From an uncultured Bacilli bacterium (lineage in GTDB: Bacteria; Bacillota_I; Bacilli_A; RFN20; CAG-631): a stretch of DNA of 5,517 bases. The notes below the pieces were generated by a model that worked only from the letters and a program-made list of their open reading frames with translations, searched no databases and was not told the DNA's origin. Positions 1 to 5,517 of the stretch are shown one piece after another. The stretch covers positions 1-5,517 of the forward strand of contig CAKPZU010000125.1 in assembly GCA_934215405.1 (NCBI GenBank), read 5' to 3'. The position numbers were made by a program, and so were the translations under genes. Numbering within the stretch: position 1 is the stretch's first letter; every line of letters begins with the position of its first letter.

Positions 1-67
1 TTAAATTTCGATTGTTCTACACCCAATCAAGCGTAAGAACCAATTATCTCAATACACTTTTGTTCTT

Positions 68-1174
68 TTATTTATTAAATTTATAAAAAACAATGTCGCC
101 GTCTTGCATTAGGTATTCTTTTCCTTCAATTCTATACCTTCCATTATCCTTAACAGCTTGCTCACTTCCATATTTAATTAAATCATCATATGAATATACT
201 TCAGCTTTAATAAATCCTTTTTCAAAATCGGTATGAATAATTCCAGCACATTGAGGAGCTTTCATACCTTTTTTAAATGTCCAAGCACGACATTCATCAT
301 GACCACATGTTAAAAATGTCTGTAAGCCTAGCATTTCATAAGCAGTTTTAATTAATAAATTAAGGCCTGATTCTTTAAGGTTTAATTCTTCCATAAACAT
401 TTCTTTTTCATCTGGGTCAGTAATTTCTAGTAAATCACATTCCACCTTAGCACAAATTGGGACAATGCGAGCATTTTCAATTTCAGCTTGATGCTTTAAC
501 GCAATATATTCTTTATTTGCATTAAAATCCTTTAAATCATCCTCACCCATATTAGCAACATATATCATAGGCTTTGCAGTTAATAAATGAAAGCTTTTTA
601 ATAATTTTTCTTGTTCAACTGATAATGATAAGCTTCTAGCTGGTTTATTAGCCATTAAAGTATCTCTTACTAATACTAATAAATCATATTCAAATACAGT
701 GTCAGGTTCTTTTGTTGTTTTAGCTTTTTTTTCAATTTTAGCAATTCGATTATTTACTGTATCAATGTCAGCAAAGATTAATTCTAAGTTAATAGTTTCA
801 GCATCACGTAAAGCATTAATTGAACCATCAACATGTAAAATATCATTATTGGTAAAGCATCTTACAACATGACAAATAGCATCGGTTTCACGAATATTAG
901 CTAAGAATTGATTTCCAAGTCCTTCACCTTTAGAGGCACCTTTTACAAGCCCTGCTATATCTGTAAATTCAAATGTTGCAGCAACACGTCTTAAAGGATT
1001 GTAAATTTCACATAAATGATCAAGTCTAGCATCTGGCACTTCAACAACTCCAGTATTTGGTGAAATTGTTGCAAAAGGATAATTTGCTGCTTCAACTTGT
1101 GAGTTTGTTATAGCGTTAAATAATGTTGATTTGCCAACATTTGGCATTCCAACTATTCCAGCAGTTAAGGGCAT
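68..1174 (-). CDS. ychF: Redox-regulated ATPase/GTPase YchF (OLA1 family)
   Basis: Product of 368 residues, the normal YchF length (about 365). The P-loop GMPNVGKS is at residues 9-16, followed by the Switch I-like stretch NYPFATISPN (31-40) and the G3/Switch II region starting DIAGLVKGASKGEG (72-85). The usual G4 motif NKxD is replaced by N208-M-G-E211, the change known to give this family its preference for ATP over GTP. A helical insert covers about residues 125-200. The C-terminal TGS domain runs from about 283 to 366 and includes HTDFEKGFIKAEV (314-326). Known family members are cytosolic, bind ribosomes and affect translation and stress responses. The start is firm: MPLTAGIVGMPNVGKS matches the family N-terminus, and a GGTGA ribosome site (complement of 1181-1185) lies 6 bases upstream. 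The ATG is 1 base after the galM stop, so translation is probably coupled to galM. No separate promoter was seen. Confidence 0.97.
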   Translation of the reverse strand: MPLTAGIVGMPNVGKSTLFNAITNSQVEAANYPFATISPNTGVVEVPDARLDHLCEIYNPLRRVAATFEFTDIAGLVKGASKGEGLGNQFLANIRETDAICHVVRCFTNNDILHVDGSINALRDAETINLELIFADIDTVNNRIAKIEKKAKTTKEPDTVFEYDLLVLVRDTLMANKPARSLSLSVEQEKLLKSFHLLTAKPMIYVANMGEDDLKDFNANKEYIALKHQAEIENARIVPICAKVECDLLEITDPDEKEMFMEELNLKESGLNLLIKTAYEMLGLQTFLTCGHDECRAWTFKKGMKAPQCAGIIHTDFEKGFIKAEVYSYDDLIKYGSEQAVKDNGRYRIEGKEYLMQDGDIVFYKFNK

Positions 1175-1175
1175 A

Positions 1176-2198
1176 TTATTTCACCATCTTTCCATCTTTA
1201 AATTTAAATTTGATATATTCATTAAAATGAGTGTTTTTCTTTAAAATTGCAGAATCTTCATTTTCCATATTAATTCCATTTGGAATATATTGGCATTCTA
1301 AGCATAATGAATAATGCTTTGCAATATGATCATTATTTGGTAAAAATAAAGCAGAAGAAGGGTAATTACAAGCATAAACAACAATTGTTGGATAAGATGT
1401 ATATACATCTAAAGAAACCTTTGTATTATTGTCCTTAAATGTAGCAATTTTAGATTTGTTTTTATTAGTTTTTATAAAGCAATGGTCATAGCCATTAGCT
1501 TTATGGTTTTGAAGTGATTCATCATTAATATATTTTTTAACCTTATGGGCTTTTGTAAAATCCATAACCTTATTAACTGGTAAAACATCTGTGGTAATTA
1601 AAGTATTATCAAGCTTAGTATATTTATTGCAATAAAGCTTTAATGAATGATCCATAATGCTAGTTTGATGATCATATGATAAATTAAAATATGTATGATT
1701 AGTTAGATTCATTAATGTATCTTCAGTAGAAATAGCATCATAATGAATCTTTATTTAATTATCTTTAAAATTAATTGTATAGGTAATTTTGTATTTAACA
1801 TCACCAGGTAATTTATTTTCTTTTTCAAATAATCTAAATATTACTAATATTTTATTTTCTTTTTCAACAACCTCATAATCAAAGTTTTGATAAGATAAGC
1901 CATCAAAGCCACCATGTAATGAATTTGGATAATCATTTAAATCAAGTGAATAGGTAGTATTATTTATTTTGCATTCACCATGTGAAATTCTTCCAGAATA
2001 TCTTCCAACAGTTTTTCCATTATAGCCAGTATTTGTTATAAATTCTTTAAAATCACTTGGCGTTAAAACTAATGATTTATTATTTAATTTAATATCATAA
2101 ATTGAAGCTCCAATACTAGCAAGTGTTACTTCAAAATTTGTATTGTTTTGTAAAGTTATTAAACTTATATTTTCCTTTTTAGTAATTATATAACTCAT
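1176..2198 (-). pseudogene. galM: Aldose 1-epimerase (mutarotase), interrupted by one in-frame TAA
   Basis: The enzyme interconverts alpha and beta anomers of free aldoses. The gene reads as 147 codons (2198 to 1758), a TAA at 1757-1755, then 192 codons in the same frame to a TAA at 1178-1176. That totals about 340 codons, normal for GalM. The first part has GKTVGRYSGRI (61-71) and NSLHGG with the substrate-binding histidine at 95. After the stop come 14 codons (IKIHYDAISTEDTL), then MNLTNHTYFN with the catalytic acid histidine at codon 168, GYDHCF (aspartate 238) and LCLECQ with the catalytic base glutamate at 301. The stop falls where the family usually has a charged residue (DN-E-L/I-x-I), so one base change from GAA, AAA or CAA explains it. 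An ATG at 1712-1710 could start the second half, but the ribosome site before it is weak and half a beta-sandwich should not work. The 5' start is supported by AAAGGAG (complement of 2207-2213), 8 bases upstream. Confidence 0.9.
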
Positions 2199-2200
2199 TT

Positions 2201-3373
2201 TTATTGCTCCTTTGCTATATTAAAAATTCTTACAAATGCATTATAATCTAATGGCTTAAAATCATCAACAACTTTTGTCTTATTATTGCTATAAAACATA
2301 GCCATTTCTTCAATATTTAATGGATTTTTTAAATTAAATTTATTTAAGGATGTTTCCATACCGATTTCTTTAAAATATTTAATTAATTCCTCTATTCCTT
2401 CTTTAGCTGTTTTTTTATTAAATAACTCCTTTGCAAGTATTGTTAATTGCTTGTTGGCTTTTTCATTATCAAGTACATATTTGCACCATGCTGGCCATAA
2501 TGATGCAAGCCCTAAGCCATGAGCAATTTCATCATGAAAGCCACTTAAAACATGCTCTAAGCCATGAACACGTAGATTCATAGTTTTTCCAAGGCCAGTT
2601 AAACCATTATGTGATAAAGAAGAAGCTAGCATTAATTCAGCTCGTGCCTCATAGTTATTTGGCTCATTAATAGCAATTTTTCCATATTTTAAAATAGTTT
2701 TTAATAAGCCAATTGCCATATTTTCACTTAAAGTACAATTATCATGTGGATTCATAAATCTTTCAAGAGTATGCATTAAGGAATCAACAATTCCACATCC
2801 TGTTTGAAATTTACTTACGCTATAAGTAAGTGTTGGATTTAATAAGGCAAATAACGGTCTATTCAAATCATCATTAAAACCCATTTTAATCATTGGATTT
2901 ACTAGATCATTTGTAATAACACATGAGGAAGATAATTCACTACCAGCAGCAGAGATCGTTAAAACCACACCAACTGGAATTACTTTTTTACTAATAACTT
3001 TTTTTAAAACATAGTCAAATGGATCATTATTAGTATATAAAGCATGTGATAATAATTTAGCACTATCAATTACTGAGCCACCACCAACTGCTAAAATTAA
3101 ATCAAATTTTTCATTATGATATTTTTTTATAATTTCATTGATAAATGATAATTTTGGATTAGCGCTAACTCCACTTACTTCTTTAAAGGTAATATCATTA
3201 CTATTTAATGAGTTTATAATTCTATCATATAAGCCATTTTCTTTTATAGAGCCCTTACCATAAATAAATAAAACATTTTTAAAGCCATAATTTTTAATAA
3301 TAGCTCCAATTTTTTCTTCGCCTTTATTATCAAAATAAATTTTTGTTTGGCTAATAAATTCAAAATTATTCAT
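2201..3373 (-). CDS. Iron-containing alcohol dehydrogenase (butanol dehydrogenase/YqhD-like)
   Basis: Product of 390 residues, the usual length of the butanol dehydrogenase branch of group III alcohol dehydrogenases. These cytosolic enzymes interconvert aldehydes and alcohols with NAD(P)(H). The N-terminal nucleotide-binding domain has YGKGS (38-42) and GGGSVIDSAK (97-106); ISAAGSELSSS (140-150) matches the family's TGSE region. In the helical C-terminal domain the metal ligands are probably D197 and H201 (GIVDSLMHTLE) with H270 and H285 (VHGLEHVLSGFHDEIAHG). H274 matches a further conserved histidine. H270 and H285 are 15 residues apart, against 14 for H267 and H281 in E. coli YqhD. The start is well fixed: AAGGAG (complement of 3381-3386) lies 7 bases before the ATG, inside the end of the hydrolase gene, and the two genes overlap by 8 bases. 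The stop is 2 bases before galM. The substrate is unknown; the setting suggests a sugar-derived or fermentative aldehyde. Confidence 0.95.
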   Translation of the reverse strand: MNNFEFISQTKIYFDNKGEEKIGAIIKNYGFKNVLFIYGKGSIKENGLYDRIINSLNSNDITFKEVSGVSANPKLSFINEIIKKYHNEKFDLILAVGGGSVIDSAKLLSHALYTNNDPFDYVLKKVISKKVIPVGVVLTISAAGSELSSSCVITNDLVNPMIKMGFNDDLNRPLFALLNPTLTYSVSKFQTGCGIVDSLMHTLERFMNPHDNCTLSENMAIGLLKTILKYGKIAINEPNNYEARAELMLASSLSHNGLTGLGKTMNLRVHGLEHVLSGFHDEIAHGLGLASLWPAWCKYVLDNEKANKQLTILAKELFNKKTAKEGIEELIKYFKEIGMETSLNKFNLKNPLNIEEMAMFYSNNKTKVVDDFKPLDYNAFVRIFNIAKEQ

Positions 3374-5051
3374 TATAAAACTCCTTATCTATTTCATTTT
3401 TAATTTTAAGCATCGTATCTTTATTTACCTTTAATACTTTTCTATCAAAGGTAATTAGACCATTTACTTCATCATAAACATCGCTTATTTGCGTATAAAT
3501 ACAACCAGCTAAGCCATTTTTGATATTATTAATGATATCATTTTTATATAAATTATAAATAGCATTATCATACTCATCTTGATTATTAAATCTTTTATAG
3601 CCAAAGAATTTATTTTCCGCATAAACCTGACCTTTAACCTTGTAGGCATAGCCACCAAATTCACTTACAATAATTGGCAAATCACTTTTTGTAAGTTTGA
3701 TTTTCTTAAAATAAACATGAAGGCTTAAAACATCACTCTTTTTACCATAAAACCATCCGGATGTTGCATCAATTACTCTAGTATTATCTAATTCTTTTAC
3801 TAATTGATAGTAATAATCAGGATTGTGCTCACCCCAGCCTTCATTAAAAATTGTATAGTAAACAACACTAGGGAAATTATATAAAAGCTTTATAGTTTCA
3901 CATCCTATTAGTTTAAACATAGAATATTGCTCGCTTTTATTTTCATTATCTTTAAATATTTTGTTTTTAAAGCCAATTGTTGGTAAAATTGTATCCTTAA
4001 AGAATGAATATTTTCCATTATTTATAAAATCTTGAAAAACTAATATTCCTAATTTATCACATAAATAATAAAAGTAAAGAGGCTCTACCTTTATATGCTT
4101 TCTTAAGCAATTATAGCCTAGATCTTTAGCAAGCTTTATATCTTTTTCATATTCATTATATGATTGAGGGGTAAATATTCCATCAATGAAATAGCCTTGA
4201 TCTAATAATCCGTAAATAAATATTTTTTTATTATTTAAATAAAAGCAATTATTTTTTGCTTCAAATTTACGCATTGCAAAATAGCTTGATACTTCATCAT
4301 TTTTAGTACAAAGAACAACTTTATATAAAAATGGATTATCTACATCCCATAAAATTATTTCATCTAAAAATATAGTAAATTCTTTCTCTTTAAAATGATT
4401 TTTATAAATGCATTTATTGTCTTTATAGATAAATATTTTAAAGCTATCACTAAGAGATGTAATATTAAAAGTTACACTTTTATTATCAATGTTTGGAGTT
4501 ATTTTAAGTTCTTTGATATAATCATTACTTACACTTTCAAGCCAAATTGTTTTAAAAATTCCTGATACTTGTGAATACCACATACCTGATATATTATCAG
4601 CTTGCTTACCATATGGATAAACTTTATTTCTATCATCTTTAATAACAATAATTATTTCATTTAGTCCTTCTTTTATAAAAGAAGTAATATCTATTTCATT
4701 TGGTAAATAATTTGTTAATGTTTGAAATACATATTCTTTATTAATATATATTGTTGCAACTTGATCAACTCCATCAAGATGTAAAATTACTTTATCTTTA
4801 ATAAATTTTTTATCTATATTTATATTTCTTTTATAAAGTAAAAAATCATCTTTTTCTATTTGTTTATTTATTGTTGAAAGACTAGATTCAACACAATAAG
4901 GAACCATTATTTTTAAATCAAATTCTTGATTAATATTATCACTTTTTGATATTTTAAAATCCCATAAGCCATTTAAACATAAATAGCTATCTCTTTTTAG
5001 AATTTCTCTTGGATATTCACTTAAAGGAATATTATTATCATTTATTAGCAT
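3366..5051 (-). CDS. Glycoside hydrolase family 2 beta-glycosidase, specificity unknown
   Basis: Product of 561 residues with the three-domain core of LacZ/UidA-type enzymes. The N-terminal sugar-binding jelly roll (about 14-175) has NGLWDF (27-32) and SGMWYSQVSGIFKTIWLE (155-172). An Ig-like domain follows (about 178-262), then a TIM barrel (about 263-561). Catalytic residues are intact: acid/base E404 in FNEGWGE and nucleophile E464 in VSEFGG. LRKHIKVEP (316-324) followed by CDKLGILVFQDF (331-342) is the family 2 barrel signature. The C-terminal stretch GLITFDRK (531-538) aligns with GIFTRDRK of E. coli beta-glucuronidase. The NxK motif that grips the glucuronate carboxylate just before it is replaced by E528-V-N530, so glucuronidase activity is unlikely. 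Beta-galactosidase or another exo-beta-glycosidase remains possible. There is no signal peptide or membrane segment, so the enzyme should be cytoplasmic and act on imported oligosaccharides. AAAGGA lies 9 bases before the ATG. It is the first gene of the operon. Confidence 0.93.
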   Translation of the reverse strand: MLINDNNIPLSEYPREILKRDSYLCLNGLWDFKISKSDNINQEFDLKIMVPYCVESSLSTINKQIEKDDFLLYKRNINIDKKFIKDKVILHLDGVDQVATIYINKEYVFQTLTNYLPNEIDITSFIKEGLNEIIIVIKDDRNKVYPYGKQADNISGMWYSQVSGIFKTIWLESVSNDYIKELKITPNIDNKSVTFNITSLSDSFKIFIYKDNKCIYKNHFKEKEFTIFLDEIILWDVDNPFLYKVVLCTKNDEVSSYFAMRKFEAKNNCFYLNNKKIFIYGLLDQGYFIDGIFTPQSYNEYEKDIKLAKDLGYNCLRKHIKVEPLYFYYLCDKLGILVFQDFINNGKYSFFKDTILPTIGFKNKIFKDNENKSEQYSMFKLIGCETIKLLYNFPSVVYYTIFNEGWGEHNPDYYYQLVKELDNTRVIDATSGWFYGKKSDVLSLHVYFKKIKLTKSDLPIIVSEFGGYAYKVKGQVYAENKFFGYKRFNNQDEYDNAIYNLYKNDIINNIKNGLAGCIYTQISDVYDEVNGLITFDRKVLKVNKDTMLKIKNEIDKEFYNE

Positions 5052-5100
5052 TTTGTCACATCCTTTACATAATTATAATTTTTTTAAGAAAAATAATAAA
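5051..5100. promoter_or_regulatory. Divergent promoter region with a self-complementary -10 box
   Basis: ATTATAAT at 5072-5079 is its own reverse complement, so it reads TATAAT on the minus strand (5072-5077) and on the plus strand (5074-5079). Leftward, the 17-base-spaced -35 is the weak TTTATT (5095-5100), and transcription would begin near 5065, on top of the hydrolase ribosome site. A second leftward -10, TATTAT at 5093-5098, would leave a more normal leader. Rightward, TTGTCA at 5053-5058 matches the -35 consensus at five of six bases but with only 15 bases of spacing. It would give a leader of about 60 bases before the small gene. In DNA this AT-rich, some such matches arise by chance. 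Confidence 0.45.
5061..5066 (-). promoter_or_regulatory. Ribosome binding site of the GH2 gene
   Basis: On the minus strand this reads AAAGGA, 9 bases before the ATG at 5051-5049. It supports that start as the operon's first initiation codon. It also lies almost at the transcription start predicted for the nearest -10 box (5072-5077), so a message from that box would have the site at its extreme 5' end. Confidence 0.7.
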
Positions 5101-5134
5101 CATAAAAATCACTTTATTTGTAAAAAATAAGATG

Positions 5135-5139
5135 GGTGA
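5135..5139 (+). promoter_or_regulatory. Ribosome binding site of the small rightward gene
   Basis: GGTGA, within GGGTGAG (5134-5140), lies 6 bases before the ATG at 5146. It matches the anti-Shine-Dalgarno tail and stands out as a G-rich patch in otherwise AT-rich sequence. It is the best single argument that the small reading frame is translated from this ATG. Confidence 0.6.
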
Positions 5140-5145
5140 GTATTA

Positions 5146-5316
5146 ATGGATAAAAATTATAAAACTGTAAAGATTAAAACTAAAAAGAATATAGATAATG
5201 TTGTTGAAATTGAAGATAATCCAGGTCCTATGGAAGAATCTTTAACCTATGAATATAATTACGACTTAAATAAATTTAAAAAATACAATGAAAAAATAAG
5301 ACAAAAAAGGAAATGA
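5146..5316 (+). CDS. Small charged protein of unknown function (56 residues) with a 2A-like NPGP motif
   Basis: I do not recognise this protein. The frame opens MDKNYKTVKIKTKKN and ends KIRQKRK, followed by TGA. It is basic at both ends, with an acidic and aromatic middle (EIEDNPGPMEES, then LTYEYNYD) and a lysine-rich helix-prone tail (about 41-56). It has no cysteine, no tryptophan, no signal peptide and no membrane segment, so a soluble cytosolic or nucleic-acid-binding protein is possible. Residues 21-28, EIEDNPGP, resemble the viral 2A core D(V/I)ExNPGP apart from Glu for the first Asp. Support for its being real: a good GGTGA ribosome site 6 bases upstream, an uninterrupted frame filling the space, and a TATAAT about 70 bases upstream. 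Against: it is short, AT-rich and lysine-rich, and no homologue comes to mind. It is transcribed divergently from the sugar operon. Confidence 0.62.
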   Translation: MDKNYKTVKIKTKKNIDNVVEIEDNPGPMEESLTYEYNYDLNKFKKYNEKIRQKRK

Positions 5317-5379
5317 TTAAGTTAAAAGTATTATATAAAAATAGATTATCAATAATAACGTCATAGTGTAATACTATCA

Positions 5380-5401
5380 TCATTAAGAAAATCCTTAATG
5401 A
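5380..5401 (+). terminator. Possible weak terminator after the small gene
   Basis: TCATTAAG (5380-5387) pairs perfectly with CTTAATGA (5394-5401) across a 6-base loop. On the plus strand it is followed by ATATTTTTAAA, a broken T tract. It lies 64 bases past the small gene's stop. With only two G-C pairs the stem is weak. The minus strand has no T tract after it, so any terminator role would be for rightward transcription. Confidence 0.35.
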
Positions 5402-5429
5402 ATATTTTTAAATAAAATCAAACGTAAAG

Positions 5430-5458
5430 GTCATAAGTAATGAACTGGGGTTTGTCAA
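5430..5458 (-). promoter_or_regulatory. Candidate leftward promoter reaching out of the IS-like end
   Basis: On the minus strand, TTGACA (complement of 5453-5458) is a perfect -35. It is followed after exactly 17 bases by TATGAC (5430-5435), which matches the -10 consensus at four of six positions. The -35 lies inside the IS-like terminal repeat and the -10 lies outside it, the layout of a hybrid promoter made by insertion. Transcripts would run antisense to the small gene and could continue into the GH2 operon. Confidence 0.4.
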
Positions 5459-5470
5459 GTAGACAGTCCA
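5441..5470 (+). mobile_element. Possible terminal inverted repeat of an IS3-type element
   Basis: This stretch begins TGAACTGGGG and ends AGTAGACAGTCCA. It is richer in G and C than its flanks. Starting with TG, ending with CA and carrying an AGTAGACAGT core, it resembles from memory the ends of IS3/IS150-group insertion sequences. No transposase lies to its left, so a real element would extend rightward past the window with its outer boundary at 5441. The 47 bases after it (5471-5517) hold no start codon in a convincing frame, which is compatible with an IS leader or with a degenerate remnant. Only one end is visible, so neither the matching repeat nor a target duplication can be checked. 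It also contains partial dyads (ACTG/CAGT and TGTC/GACA), so an operator is an alternative. Confidence 0.35.
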
Positions 5471-5517
5471 AAGTTTAAAAATAATTAAATAACTAAAGGT
5501 AATAAATTAGGATTGGC

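Noticed and set aside
1..67. Terminator, attenuator or gene fragment downstream of ychF
   Set aside because: GTTCT (14-18), AAGAAC (35-40) and GTTCTT (62-67) can form two exclusive short stems, but the loops are long (16-21 bases) and no proper T tract follows. The minus strand has a short open stretch (DNWFLRLIGCRTIEI) with no usable start or start-site signal, and I do not recognise it.
1713..1757. A frameshift, or two separate genes, in the mutarotase region
   Set aside because: The two reading frames are 45 bases apart and in the same phase. The 14 codons between them encode expected family sequence. A single nonsense codon explains the break without any indel.
1755..1757. TAA decoded as an amino acid by a variant genetic code
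   Set aside because: TAA is the natural stop of all four minus-strand genes here, and no other conserved gene in the window contains an internal TAA.
68..5051. Mycoplasma-type code with TGA read as tryptophan
   Set aside because: The tryptophan codons I checked are TGG in conserved positions. In such AT-rich DNA a TGA-Trp organism would use mostly TGA.
3366..5051. Naming the hydrolase beta-glucuronidase (uidA)
   Set aside because: The fold matches, but the NxK carboxylate-binding motif is absent at the aligned position (E528-V-N530).
5206..5229. Functional 2A ribosome skipping in the small protein
   Set aside because: 2A activity is known for eukaryotic ribosomes, the first Asp is replaced by Glu, and the upstream residues do not match a viral 2A. 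I kept it as a motif resemblance only.
5363..5377. ATAGT/ACTAT inverted repeat as an operator or terminator
   Set aside because: There are only five paired bases with a five-base spacer in AT-rich DNA, so it is expected by chance and has no supporting context.
5440..5478. A 12-residue open frame (MNWGLSSRQSKV) with AAAGG upstream
   Set aside because: It is too short to support and lies across the IS-like repeat, which explains the sequence better.

Overview
The window is about three-quarters A+T. It comes from a low-GC bacterium, most likely an uncultured Bacillota or Mollicutes-like relative. The standard bacterial code fits: the tryptophan codons I checked are all TGG, the four leftward reading frames end in TAA, and the small rightward gene ends in TGA. 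No taxonomic marker narrows this further.

Four genes lie head to tail on the minus strand and read right to left as one tight operon. The order is a glycoside hydrolase family 2 enzyme (3366-5051), an iron-containing alcohol dehydrogenase (2201-3373, overlapping the previous gene by 8 bases), an aldose 1-epimerase galM (1176-2198) and the conserved GTPase/ATPase ychF (68-1174). Gaps between genes are 1-2 bases or overlaps, and each gene has a Shine-Dalgarno sequence inside the end of the gene before it. The first three genes suggest cytoplasmic breakdown of a beta-glycoside: the hydrolase releases a sugar, the mutarotase interconverts its anomers and the dehydrogenase handles an aldehyde or alcohol. 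No transporter, sugar kinase or regulator is present, so the substrate stays open. ychF is a housekeeping gene that appears to ride at the operon's end.

galM is broken by one in-frame TAA at 1755-1757. Reading through that codon gives a normal-length protein of about 340 codons with every catalytic residue in place, so this is a recent nonsense mutation, a sequence error or a recoded stop.

To the right, 5052-5145 is a divergent promoter region whose central ATTATAAT reads TATAAT on both strands. It is followed by a small rightward gene (5146-5316, 56 residues) with a good ribosome binding site; its product carries a sequence resembling the viral 2A peptide core. After a weak AT-rich hairpin (5380-5401), the window ends in a sequence that looks like the terminal inverted repeat of an IS3-type insertion sequence (5441-5470). 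A consensus -35 box points out of that repeat, back over the small gene.

No tRNA, rRNA, CRISPR array or riboswitch was recognised.
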